Below, one piece after another: positions 27,851 to 35,441 of a DNA stretch of 64,000 bases. The translations under genes and the position numbers were made by a program. A model generated the notes under the pieces. It saw only the letters and a program-made list of their open reading frames with translations, was not told where the DNA came from and did not search any database. The stretch comes from Nocardioides sp. Root682 (GTDB lineage Bacteria; Actinomycetota; Actinomycetes; Propionibacteriales; Nocardioidaceae): contig NZ_LMHJ01000005.1 of assembly GCF_001427795.1 (NCBI RefSeq), positions 229,194 through 293,193 on the forward strand, read 5' to 3'. Every line of letters begins with the position of its first letter. The stretch's first letter is position 1.

Positions 27851-29187
27851 GCTTCCGACAGGAACCTGTCCATCACGCGCGCACCGAACTCGAGTGCGTC
27901 GACCGGGACCCGCTCGTCGACGCCGTGGAACAACGCGGTGAAGTCGAGGTCCTCGGGCAGCCGCAGCGGGGCGAACCCGTAGGAACGCATGCCGAGCTTG
28001 GTGAAGTGCTTGGCGTCAGTGCCGCCGCTCATCAGGTACGGCGCCACGATCGCGCCGGGATCCTCCGCCAGCAGGCTCCTGGTCATCGCGTCGACCAGCG
28101 GGCCGTCGTACGGCATCTCCCAGGGTGGCTGCTTCGAGAGGTAGTCGATCTCGATGCCTTCGCCGGTCAGCTCGGCAAGCGTCGCGAAGAACTCGTCCTC
28201 GAAACCGGGCAGGAAACGGCCGTCGACGTGGGCGCTGGCCTCGGTCGGGATGACGTTGACCTTGTAGCCGGCGTCGAGCATCGTCGGGTTCGTCGAGTTG
28301 CGCAGGACCGCACCGAGCATACGGGCGGCACCGCCGAACTCCTCGACCAGCGATTGCGCGTTCTCGGGCGTGGCTTCGGTGCCAGCGATGTCGGCGACAG
28401 TGGCGAGCAAGGTCTTCATCGTCGGCGTGAGGCGGACCGGCCAGTCATGGGCACCGATCCGGGCCACGGCGGCTGCGAGCCGGGTGACGGCGTTGTCGTG
28501 GTTGATCATCGAGCCATGTCCGGCGCGGCCGCGAGCCGTGAGGCGCATCCACGCCATGCCCTTCTCGGCGACCTCGATCAGGTAGAGCCGCTGTCCGCGC
28601 ACCGTCGTGCTGAACCCTCCGACCTCGCCGACAGCCTCGGTGCAGCCCTCGAACCACTCGCGATGGTCGCGGACCAGCAGCTCGGCGCCCTGGTGGCCAC
28701 CCGCCTCCTCGTCGGCGGTGAAGCAGAGGACGACGGGTCGTTCGGGGATGCGGCCCGCGCGCTGGCGCGCACGGACGACCGACAGCAGCATCGCGTCGAA
28801 GTCCTTCATGTCGACGGCGCCGCGGCCCCAGACGCTGAGCCCAGCTTGAGGGCAGTCGTGCACCTCGCCGCTGAACGGATGGATCTGCCAGTCCTCGGCG
28901 GCCGCGGGTACGACGTCGAGGTGGCCGTGCAGCAACAGTGCATCGCTTCGGTCGCCGGTGCCGCCCCACCGCGCCACGACGTTCGCCCGGCCGGGTGCGG
29001 TCTCGATGATCTCCGCAGCGATCCCGACCTCGTCGAGCAGACCGGCGACGTACTCGGCGGCCTTGCGCTCCCCCGGACCTTCCTCGGCACCGTAGTTCGA
29101 GGTGTCGATCCGGATCAGCTCACGGCACAGCTCGACGACTTCACCAGCGACATCCAGGGCGCCATCGGCGCGGTGAAGACCGTCCAT
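27841..29187 (-). CDS. M20 family zinc peptidase/deacylase
   Basis: A 448-residue di-zinc hydrolase of the M20/ArgE/DapE group. Metal and catalytic motifs appear in order: LLLHGHLDVVP (His ligand and Asp), WGRGAVDMKD (bridging Asp), CFTADEEAGG (catalytic Glu and Glu ligand), the dimerisation insert, and SGGTDAKHF (terminal His ligand). Likely a dipeptidase or amino-acid deacylase; homologous in context to Rv2141c. ATG 29187 has GAGG at an appropriate distance. The two last residues come from the dispersed repeat. Confidence 0.91.
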   Translation of the reverse strand: MDGLHRADGALDVAGEVVELCRELIRIDTSNYGAEEGPGERKAAEYVAGLLDEVGIAAEIIETAPGRANVVARWGGTGDRSDALLLHGHLDVVPAAAEDWQIHPFSGEVHDCPQAGLSVWGRGAVDMKDFDAMLLSVVRARQRAGRIPERPVVLCFTADEEAGGHQGAELLVRDHREWFEGCTEAVGEVGGFSTTVRGQRLYLIEVAEKGMAWMRLTARGRAGHGSMINHDNAVTRLAAAVARIGAHDWPVRLTPTMKTLLATVADIAGTEATPENAQSLVEEFGGAARMLGAVLRNSTNPTMLDAGYKVNVIPTEASAHVDGRFLPGFEDEFFATLAELTGEGIEIDYLSKQPPWEMPYDGPLVDAMTRSLLAEDPGAIVAPYLMSGGTDAKHFTKLGMRSYGFAPLRLPEDLDFTALFHGVDERVPVDALEFGARVMDRFLSEAGG

Positions 29188-29216
29188 GACCTCATCGTTG
29201 CACGGCACCGGAGCGA

Positions 29217-29222
29217 TACCGT
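29217..29222 (+). promoter_or_regulatory. -10 box TACCGT of the 29229 gene
   Basis: Six bases before GTG 29229. Confidence 0.5.
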
Positions 29223-29228
29223 GGGAGC

Positions 29229-29906
29229 GTGACGCCTCCCGATGAGTGGACGACCTACAACCCGGACTCATCTCCCGATGAGGAGCCGTCCGGGAAGGTC
29301 GAGCCGTACCGACCACCAGCACCGCCGACCACGCCGGTCGCGCCACGCACCCTGCAGCAGCGCACCATCCGGCAGCGCCGGAGTCCGGTCCTGCCGCTCC
29401 TGGGCGCGGTCGTCGCCATCGGCCTGGTCGGGTGGGGCGTCGTGGCGATCGTCAAGGCTGCGGTCGGGAGCGGCGAACCGCAGACCGCCGAGGGCTTCGC
29501 GAACCTGCTCGAAGACCTCGAGGACGAGACCGGCTCCACCGACGTCTTCCGAGCCGTTGTCTATCCCGAGTACGCCGTCGTCGACGTACCGGTCGCGGCG
29601 AACGACGAACGCGAGATCAGCTACTACTGGGACGGTGGCCTCAGCGAGTCCACGAAGGGCACCAGCGACGATGAGGTCTTCGACCTGACGGTGGTCGACG
29701 CCGCACAGTTCGCCGGGATGTGCGCCGAGGTGTCCGCCCTGATCGACGAGCCCGGCGACTGCTACCTGATCATCGAGAAGCCGGACGACACCTTCCCCGA
29801 CCGTGCCAACGCCTGGATCTCGGCGTACGTCTCCAACGAGTTCAGCCAGAGCAAGTACATCAACTACGACCTTGAGGGCAATGAGGTCGACCGCAGCGAG
29901 GACTGA
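29229..29906 (+). CDS. Single-pass membrane protein, function unknown
   Basis: The 225-residue protein has a Pro-rich cytoplasmic N-terminus (about 50 residues), one membrane helix (LPLLGAVVAIGLVGWGVVAIV, about 55-76) and an acidic extracellular domain with two cysteines (GMCAEV, GDCYLI) that could form a disulfide. I recognise no family. It is divergent from the M20 peptidase and convergent with the amidase, 3 bases from that gene's stop. Confidence 0.7.
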   Translation: MTPPDEWTTYNPDSSPDEEPSGKVEPYRPPAPPTTPVAPRTLQQRTIRQRRSPVLPLLGAVVAIGLVGWGVVAIVKAAVGSGEPQTAEGFANLLEDLEDETGSTDVFRAVVYPEYAVVDVPVAANDEREISYYWDGGLSESTKGTSDDEVFDLTVVDAAQFAGMCAEVSALIDEPGDCYLIIEKPDDTFPDRANAWISAYVSNEFSQSKYINYDLEGNEVDRSED

Positions 29907-29909
29907 AAC

Positions 29910-31241
29910 CTAGAGGTGGCGGCGCCAGGGGCGGATCGCCTCGAGCTGGGCAGCCAGACCGAGCAGGAGACCCTCGCCACCAGGCCGGGCGACGAGCTGG
30001 ATGGCGAGAGGTGTGCTCCCGCTCCCCATGCCCGCTGGTACGACGATCGCGGGCCACCCCGCGAGGTTCCAGGGCGCGGCGAACGGCGCGTGGCGCGCAT
30101 CCGAGAGCGTGTTGGCGAGCCACCCCCGTTCAGACCAGGCTGCTGACGACTTCGGATAGCGCGCGAGGGCCGGTGTCAACAACACGTCGTGGTCAGCGAA
30201 GAGCCGCTCGGCCCGACTGGTCCAGGCAGCACGCCCCTTGTCCGTCGGGAAGCCGGCCTTGAGAACCATCCGACCCACGGCTGCATGCCGTCGCGTGCGC
30301 TTCGCCAGCCGGCCGCGATCCTGTAGCCACTGCGCATCGAGCTCCGTCCCTGCGGTCCACCGCGCGATCTCACTCGCGGCCAGAGTCTGACCGTAGACCG
30401 GGTCGGCCTCCGTGACACTGTGGCCGGCGGTCCGCAGGAGCTCGGCGGTTGACCGCGCGGCTCCGCGCCAGTCCTCGTGCAGCGGGTTGAACGGCATCGG
30501 CACCTTCGTGGACAGGGCAATGCGCAGCGTGGTGGGCTCGCGCACTTCCGCGAGGTCCGGCGTGGCTGCCATGACCGACAGGACGAGAGCGGCGTCGGCC
30601 ACCGTGGTGGCGAGGGGTCCGTTTTCAGACATGTCGAACCACGAGCCGTTGCCGAGGTCGGCGGGTACGACGCCGAGGCCGGGCTTGATGCCCACGAGGC
30701 CACAGCACGCGGCCGGGATCCGGATCGAACCCATGCCGTCGTTGCCGTGGGCGACCGGCACCATTCCGGCCGCGACCGCCGCAGCCGACCCTCCGGAGGA
30801 TCCACCGGGTGTCCGGCTCAGGTCGAGCGGGTTGCGGGTCACGCCGAAGGTCGAGTCCGTGGCACCGAAGACGCACAGCTCTGGCACCCGGGTGAGTCCG
30901 ACGACGACAGCACCAGCCGCGCGCAGGCGACGTACGACTTCGTGGTCGGTGTCCTGCGGACCCGGGTCGCTACCGGCCGAGCCGTCTCGCATTGGTTCTC
31001 CCGCGACCGGCACGTTGTCCTTGATCGCGATCGGCACACCAGCGAGAGGAAGTAGCGATCGATCGGCACTGCTGTCCACCGAATCGGACTCGGCGAGCGC
31101 GCGTTCCCGACGCACCACCTGGAAGGCGCCGACCGGACCGTCGAGTTCAGCGATGCGGTCGAGCGTTGACTGGACGTGCTCGCGTGCCGTGGTCTCACCG
31201 CCGCGGACGGACGCCGCGATCTCGGTGGCGGTCAGGGTCAT
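29910..31241 (-). CDS. Amidase signature family hydrolase
   Basis: The Ser-cisSer-Lys triad is clear in this 443-residue protein: Lys in VPIAIKDN (near 73) and the two serines in the TPGGSSGGSAAAVAAG stretch (near 145-155). Members hydrolyse amides or act as the GatA subunit of tRNA amidotransferase. The absence of gatB/gatC nearby and the divergent C-terminus argue for a stand-alone amidase. Substrate unknown. TAGCCT lies 6 bases before ATG 31241. Confidence 0.9.
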   Translation of the reverse strand: MTLTATEIAASVRGGETTAREHVQSTLDRIAELDGPVGAFQVVRRERALAESDSVDSSADRSLLPLAGVPIAIKDNVPVAGEPMRDGSAGSDPGPQDTDHEVVRRLRAAGAVVVGLTRVPELCVFGATDSTFGVTRNPLDLSRTPGGSSGGSAAAVAAGMVPVAHGNDGMGSIRIPAACCGLVGIKPGLGVVPADLGNGSWFDMSENGPLATTVADAALVLSVMAATPDLAEVREPTTLRIALSTKVPMPFNPLHEDWRGAARSTAELLRTAGHSVTEADPVYGQTLAASEIARWTAGTELDAQWLQDRGRLAKRTRRHAAVGRMVLKAGFPTDKGRAAWTSRAERLFADHDVLLTPALARYPKSSAAWSERGWLANTLSDARHAPFAAPWNLAGWPAIVVPAGMGSGSTPLAIQLVARPGGEGLLLGLAAQLEAIRPWRRHL

Positions 31242-31247
31242 CCCGGA

Positions 31248-31253
31248 AGGCTA
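31248..31253 (-). promoter_or_regulatory. -10 box TAGCCT of the amidase gene
   Basis: Six-base spacing to ATG 31241. Confidence 0.55.
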
Positions 31254-31327
31254 ACTGCGAGCGCGGTCACTGAGGCAGGAAGCCCCCGAGGGCCTCACCT
31301 GTTCGATCGGGCGCGACCGAAGTGGCT

Positions 31328-31849
31328 TCAGCTCATTCGTTTGTTGGCGCGTCGCTTGGCCCATGCCATGCGCACCAAGAAGGCAGGCGTCGGCGGCACC
31401 CATCCCGCCTGTTTCGCCATGTTCAGGTCGTCACGGTTGGCCCAGTGTTCGGTGATCAATCCGTCCTGGGTGCGGAACCAGTGGGTCTGGGTGATCGCGA
31501 AGGGCTTGCCGGTCGCGGGCATGGCGGCATCGATGGCGTCCGTGTCGCGCTTGTAGGTGACGAAGTCGCCGGTGTGGCGCCCGGACATGGTCACGTGCAG
31601 CACCACGAGGTCGCCTGCGGCCACTGAGTCGTGAACCTCGAACGTGAGGTCGGAGAAGGCTGCGCGGAGCCATTCGGCTGTCGCGAAGAAGCCCTCCGGC
31701 CCCGCCGTCCGCGTGTCTGGCGGCTCGTCGACTGCCTCGCGATTGATCGAGCCGGGCGCGTAGACACGGTCGAAGTCTGCGCGGCTTCCGTTTGTCATGA
31801 GATGCATCGAGCTGATGCAGAGCTCGGTGGCGTCAACGTTGGTCGGCAT
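31328..31849 (-). CDS. SnoaL-like/ester cyclase fold protein
   Basis: A 173-residue protein of the NTF2-like superfamily, closest in style to SnoaL polyketide cyclases: MTNGSRADFDRVYAPGSINRE, FFATAEWLRAAFSDLTFEVHD, and VVLHVTMSGRHTGDF. Such proteins are small enzymes or binders of hydrophobic ligands. ATG 31849 has AAGGAGGA 6 bases upstream. It is divergent from a TetR gene across 41 bases containing a palindrome, so it is the obvious target of that regulator. Confidence 0.82.
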   Translation of the reverse strand: MPTNVDATELCISSMHLMTNGSRADFDRVYAPGSINREAVDEPPDTRTAGPEGFFATAEWLRAAFSDLTFEVHDSVAAGDLVVLHVTMSGRHTGDFVTYKRDTDAIDAAMPATGKPFAITQTHWFRTQDGLITEHWANRDDLNMAKQAGWVPPTPAFLVRMAWAKRRANKRMS

Positions 31850-31875
31850 GATGGTCCTCCTTGAACCAAATTAGA

Positions 31876-31890
31876 TAGGGTGATGCCCTA
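31876..31890. promoter_or_regulatory. Candidate TetR operator TAGGGTGATGCCCTA
   Basis: The arms TAGGG and CCCTA are exact inverted repeats around TGATG. The site contains a TAGGGT -10 box ending 9 bases before the TetR GTG at 31891 and lies just upstream of a TAATTT box for the divergent SnoaL-like gene, so one bound dimer could block both. Confidence 0.55.
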
Positions 31891-32571
31891 GTGAAGTCGA
31901 TAGAAACGAAAGTAGGAGCCGTGGCCCAATCCGTCAATCCCTCCCGCCGGACGTATCGGGCTCCGCAGCGGGACGCCGCTGCTGCTCGCACTCGCGAGGC
32001 GATCGTCGTGGCCGGGGCGGATGCGTTCGTGCGGCTCGGCTGGTCGGGGGCGACGATGGGGTGCATCGCAGAGCAGGCGTCTGTGTCGATCAAGACGGTC
32101 GAGGCGCGTTACGGCAAGAAGGCAGCGTTGCTGAAGGACGTGGTCTACTACGCGATCGCCGGCCAGGTGGTCGACGTCCCGACAGCTCCCCGAGAATCGA
32201 TCACCGCGATGAAGGAGGCCGGCACGGCGACCGAGATGCTCAAGCTGCATGCACGGCACGTGCGAGCCATCGCCGTGCGCTCGGCTGGGATCTTCTGGGT
32301 GGCCGAGCACGCAGCGCAGGCCGATGAGGACGCCGCAGTGCTCTGGTCGCAACTGCTCGACGGGCGTCGGTTTGGCGCTCGATGGGCCGCCAGGACTCTT
32401 CTCACCAAGTCCGGTCTACCGCGAAGCACTCGCCAGTCCTACGCCGAACAGGTCTTCTGGATGGGTATCGAGCCCGCCACCTTTCGCAGCCTCACGCTCG
32501 GTCGCGCCTTCAGTCCAGACCAGTTCGAAGCCTGGATCGAAGACTTCTACGTGCACATGCTCATGCGGTGA
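31891..32571 (+). CDS. TetR/AcrR family regulator
   Basis: The N-terminal helix-turn-helix reads AREAIVVAGADAFVRLGWSGATMGCIAEQASVSIKTVEARYGKKAALLKDVV-like in segments, the standard TetR DNA-binding domain (about residues 35-85). The C-terminal ligand domain is variable, total 226 residues. GTG 31891 is the longer start; GTG 31921 with AGGAG only 2 bases upstream is the alternative. Likely represses itself and the divergent SnoaL-like gene, perhaps also the methyltransferase downstream. Ligand unknown. Confidence 0.88.
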   Translation: MKSIETKVGAVAQSVNPSRRTYRAPQRDAAAARTREAIVVAGADAFVRLGWSGATMGCIAEQASVSIKTVEARYGKKAALLKDVVYYAIAGQVVDVPTAPRESITAMKEAGTATEMLKLHARHVRAIAVRSAGIFWVAEHAAQADEDAAVLWSQLLDGRRFGARWAARTLLTKSGLPRSTRQSYAEQVFWMGIEPATFRSLTLGRAFSPDQFEAWIEDFYVHMLMR

Positions 32572-32655
32572 CGAAAGGCTGGCCGAGCACTGGCACGTCG
32601 TCGACCAGTTGTCGATGCGGTGTGCACTTTCGTTCCGGACGGGCTGGAATGGCGC

Positions 32656-32661
32656 TACGTT
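32656..32661 (+). promoter_or_regulatory. -10 box TACGTT of the methyltransferase gene
   Basis: Six bases before ATG 32668. Confidence 0.5.
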
Positions 32662-32667
32662 CGCGCC

Positions 32668-33483
32668 ATGAGTGACGTTGTATCGCACTATGCAGGCGCC
32701 GGGAACCTGGCCGCCGCCATTCACGACGCACTGACCAACGCCGGCGTTGCCGTCGATGGCATTTCCACCATCGCTCTGGCGCCCGTCGACGAGTTCCACG
32801 TCCGCGGAAGGGCAGCGACGCTTGAGATCGCCGAGGCGCTGGCGGTCGACGCGGACTCGTCGGTCCTCGACATCGGTAGTGGGCTGGGTGGCCCGGCACG
32901 CACGCTTGCCGAGGTCATCGGTTGCCGCGTCACAGGGATCGACCTGACCCCGGAGTTCTGCGCGACAGCCGCCGTGTTGTCGGAATGGACTGGCTTGGGC
33001 GATCGAACGCGTTTTGTCGTCGGCGATGCCACGGCGCTTGAGTTCGCCGACGATTCATTCGACGCGGCGACAACGGTGCACGTGGCGATGAACATCGCCG
33101 ACAAGGCGGCGATGTACCGGGAAGCCCGCCGAGTTCTGAAGCCCGCTGGACGCTTCGTCGTGTACGACGTGCTCCAGGGTCCGGGCGGGGACGTGTACTT
33201 TCCGGTGCCCTGGGCCCACGACGCATCGACCAGCCACCTCGCAACGACCGAGCAGATGCGGGGCCTGCTCGCCGATGCTGGATTCTCGGTGGTCTCCGAG
33301 ACCGACTCTTCACACGAGAGCCGCGAATGGTTCACAGCCATGGCGGCTCGCATCGCCGAGTCCGGACCGCCGCCAGTGACGTTCGCAGCATTCCTGGGCA
33401 GCGACTTTGCCCAGATGGCCCGCAATCAGGTGGCGAACCTCAACGAGGACCGGATCCGGACGGTCACCTTCGTCTGTCAGTGA
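32668..33483 (+). CDS. SAM-dependent methyltransferase, class I
   Basis: The 271-residue protein has a Rossmann methyltransferase core: motif I VLDIGSGLGGPARTLAE, acidic ribose-binding VTGIDLTPEF, and motif III-like FVVGDATALEFADDSFDAA. The pattern with a short helical N-terminus and a long C-terminal lid resembles small-molecule C/O-methyltransferases of the sterol/tocopherol/glycine-sarcosine group. Substrate unknown. It follows the TetR gene in the same direction but has its own promoter. Confidence 0.86.
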   Translation: MSDVVSHYAGAGNLAAAIHDALTNAGVAVDGISTIALAPVDEFHVRGRAATLEIAEALAVDADSSVLDIGSGLGGPARTLAEVIGCRVTGIDLTPEFCATAAVLSEWTGLGDRTRFVVGDATALEFADDSFDAATTVHVAMNIADKAAMYREARRVLKPAGRFVVYDVLQGPGGDVYFPVPWAHDASTSHLATTEQMRGLLADAGFSVVSETDSSHESREWFTAMAARIAESGPPPVTFAAFLGSDFAQMARNQVANLNEDRIRTVTFVCQ

Positions 33484-33645
33484 ACGACGATCCATTAGCT
33501 GCGGTTCCGCGCGAATCCACAGCCGAGCACATCAGGTCCCGAGCCCGCGCGTCCCAGTCCGGCCAGTCAGCCGACGCTCGTCCGAACGCGTCGACTCCGT
33601 CCCCGGCGTTCCTGGACGCGAGCGACTCTGCCAACCAAAAGCAGT

Positions 33646-33681
33646 GTGGCCCCTCCTGCGTTTCCGCAGGTCAGGGGCCAC
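33646..33681 (-). terminator. Rho-independent terminator of tRNA-Leu
   Basis: GTGGCCCCT pairs with AGGGGCCAC (9 bp) and the inner CCTGCG with CGCAGG (6 bp) around a 4-base loop. On the minus strand TGCTTTTGG follows, giving a short T-run 6 bases after the tRNA transcript. Confidence 0.85.
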
Positions 33682-33687
33682 ATCACT

Positions 33688-33776
33688 TGGTGTCCGAGGG
33701 GGGACTTGAACCCCCACGCCCTAATACGGGCACTAGCACCTCAAGCTAGCGCGTCTGCCAATTCCGCCACCCGGAC
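33688..33776 (-). tRNA. tRNA-Leu (anticodon GAG), CCA encoded
   Basis: The cloverleaf is complete: acceptor GTCCGGG/CTCGGAC, D arm GTGGCGGAATTGGCAGACGC, anticodon stem CTAGC/GCTAG around loop TTGAGGT (anticodon GAG, 33742-33740), long variable arm TGCCC/GGGCG as in class II tRNAs, T arm GGGGG TTCAAGT CCCCC, discriminator A and an encoded CCA (33690-33688). It reads CTC/CTT leucine codons. A strong terminator follows at once. Confidence 0.96.
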
Positions 33777-33923
33777 GAGTGCGTGGAAACGTTAGCAAAG
33801 GGTGGCCGCGGACACCGCATCGGGACCCCCTTCCGGCGTCCGATCCACGAGGTCGCCTTGAACGATGCCGGGGCGCGTGCAACCTTGGGACAGGTCTCTG
33901 ACCTCGAACCGGGAAGGCAATTC

Positions 33924-34199
33924 ATGCTCACCCTGACTGAGAACGCCTGCACGATCGTCAAGCAGATGACCGATGTGTCCACCGTGCCGGACACCGCTGG
34001 GCTGCGGATAAGCGCCGCCGAGGCGGGATTCACCGTGGTGGCCAGTGAAGAACCAGCGGCCGGTGACCGCGTCGTCGAGCAGGACGGCGCCACGGTGTTC
34101 CTCGACCCGACGGCGGCCGAGCAGCTCGATGCGATGGTGCTCGACGCCGGGGTGGACGACACCGGCGCCGTGCAGTTCGGGCTGATGGCGCAGGCCTGA
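33924..34199 (+). CDS. HesB-like small protein without cluster-binding cysteines
   Basis: A 91-residue protein with A-type (HesB/IscA) carrier style: MLTLTENACTIVKQMTD, GLRISAAEAGF, VFLDPTAAEQLDAMVLD. The three conserved cysteines of true Fe-S carriers are missing; only Cys9 is present, outside the usual positions. It is therefore unlikely to hold an Fe-S cluster in the normal way. ATG 33924 has GGGAAGG about 7 bases upstream; the longer upstream frame is not convincing. Confidence 0.72.
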   Translation: MLTLTENACTIVKQMTDVSTVPDTAGLRISAAEAGFTVVASEEPAAGDRVVEQDGATVFLDPTAAEQLDAMVLDAGVDDTGAVQFGLMAQA

Positions 34200-34236
34200 T
34201 CCTCCCCCAGGGGGTCACGTCTGGGATCGTGGGCGC

Positions 34237-34830
34237 ATGCAGCAGCTGCGTGTCGCCTTCGTCTCCGGCGTGACCCCCGACAAGTGGGCTCGTGCGTGGC
34301 GCGAGCGCAACCCCCGGATCCGGCTCGAGCTGCAGCCGATCGAGCAGGACCAGCAGCGCGCGGTGCTCGACGACGGCACGGCCGACATGGTCATTGCTCG
34401 CCTCCCCGTCGACCTCGAGTCCCCGACCCCCCTCCACTGCGTGAAGTTGTACGACGAAGTGCCGGTCGTGGTCGCGGGCCTGGACCACTTCGTGGCGGCT
34501 GCCGATCCCGACTCGCCGATCCCGGTCGAGGACCTCGGCGAGGAGCAGCTGGTCCTGCCGCACCCGTCCGGCTGGACGCCCACGGTCGAACAGCTCGCGT
34601 TCCCGCCGATGTCGGTCAAGGACGCCATCGAGGTCGCCGCCTCCGGCACCGGGATCGTCATCGTGCCGATGTCGGTGGCGCGCCTCTTCCACCGCAAGGA
34701 CGTGGTCCAGCGGCCCGTAGACCTGGAGCCGACGAGCGTGGCCCTGCTGTGGCTCCGCTCGGCCGACAGCGACGTTCACCAGGACTTCGTGGGTGTGTCG
34801 CGGGGCCGGCGCCCCAGCAGCAGCCGCTGA
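34237..34830 (+). CDS. LysR substrate-binding domain protein lacking the DNA-binding domain
   Basis: The 197 residues align only with the effector-binding half of LysR regulators: LRVAFVSGVTPDKWARAWRERNP, DMVIARLP, VPVVVAGLDHFVAA, and the SVKDAIEVAASGTGIVIVPMSVARL cofactor-pocket turn. There is no winged helix-turn-helix before it (34200-34236 holds none). It ends in a basic SRGRRPSSSR tail. It may be a small-molecule sensor or a partner-binding domain. Such free-standing forms seem to occur in relatives, so truncation is not certain. Confidence 0.78.
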   Translation: MQQLRVAFVSGVTPDKWARAWRERNPRIRLELQPIEQDQQRAVLDDGTADMVIARLPVDLESPTPLHCVKLYDEVPVVVAGLDHFVAAADPDSPIPVEDLGEEQLVLPHPSGWTPTVEQLAFPPMSVKDAIEVAASGTGIVIVPMSVARLFHRKDVVQRPVDLEPTSVALLWLRSADSDVHQDFVGVSRGRRPSSSR

Positions 34831-34839
34831 CCCTCCGCG

Positions 34840-35400
34840 TCAGCTCAGGTGGGCCGCGACCCATGCACCCAGCGCTCGGGCGCTCCGGTCGACCATCGCG
34901 ACCCACTCGAGCGCCGTCTCGTCGGCGTTGTCGGACACGTGCTTGATGATCTGGATCGGCACGCCGAACTCCTGCGCCGCGTAGGCGTACGCGTATCCCT
35001 CCATGTCGACCAGGTGCGCCTGCTTCGCCAACCGGACGCGCACCACGGGGTCGGTCACGAACACGTCGCCGGTCGCGAGCACGGTCGGGTTGTCCCCCAC
35101 GACAATGCGTTCGCGCGGGTCGTAGCCGAGGGCACGGATGGCATCGGCGTTGATGTCGTGATTGAGGACGGTCCCGATCTCGAAGAGGCCGTCGATGTTG
35201 TCGTCGAAGACGTCGTGCAACGCACCGGCGGTGCCGATGTTGACGAGCACGAGGTCAGCCAGGTCGGAACGGCCGGCCAGGTGCCGCGCGAGCGAGGTTG
35301 CGGCGGCAGTCTTGCCGAGGCCGGTCACGAGCACCTCGAACCCGGCGGGAACATGGACGGCTTCGGCCGCGGTCGCGGCAACGATCAGGGGGCGCGGCAC
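34840..35400 (-). CDS. Nucleosidase/phosphorylase superfamily protein (SAH/MTA nucleosidase-like)
   Basis: A 186-residue member of the purine-nucleoside phosphorylase superfamily. Motifs: VLVTGLGKTAAATSLARHL, VNIGTAGAL, HLVDMEGYAYAYAAQEFGVP (the Glu that binds the ribose) and IKHVSDNADE with the catalytic Asp. The likely reaction is cleavage of S-adenosylhomocysteine or methylthioadenosine, matching the SAH-linked metH regulation in this window. GTG 35400 is chosen over GTG 35418 because TAGATT lies 7 bases before it. Confidence 0.8.
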   Translation of the reverse strand: MPRPLIVAATAAEAVHVPAGFEVLVTGLGKTAAATSLARHLAGRSDLADLVLVNIGTAGALHDVFDDNIDGLFEIGTVLNHDINADAIRALGYDPRERIVVGDNPTVLATGDVFVTDPVVRVRLAKQAHLVDMEGYAYAYAAQEFGVPIQIIKHVSDNADETALEWVAMVDRSARALGAWVAAHLS

Positions 35401-35407
35401 GGCAGAC

Positions 35408-35413
35408 AATCTA
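35408..35413 (-). promoter_or_regulatory. -10 box TAGATT of the nucleosidase gene
   Basis: Seven bases before GTG 35400; the upstream GTG candidate overlaps the box. Confidence 0.55.
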
Positions 35414-35441
35414 GCCACCCCTGACCGGGCAGGATGACCCC

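Noticed and set aside
31242..31327. Terminator between the amidase start and the SnoaL-like stop
   Set aside because: GAGGC/GCCTC can pair, but the loop is long and there is no T-run.
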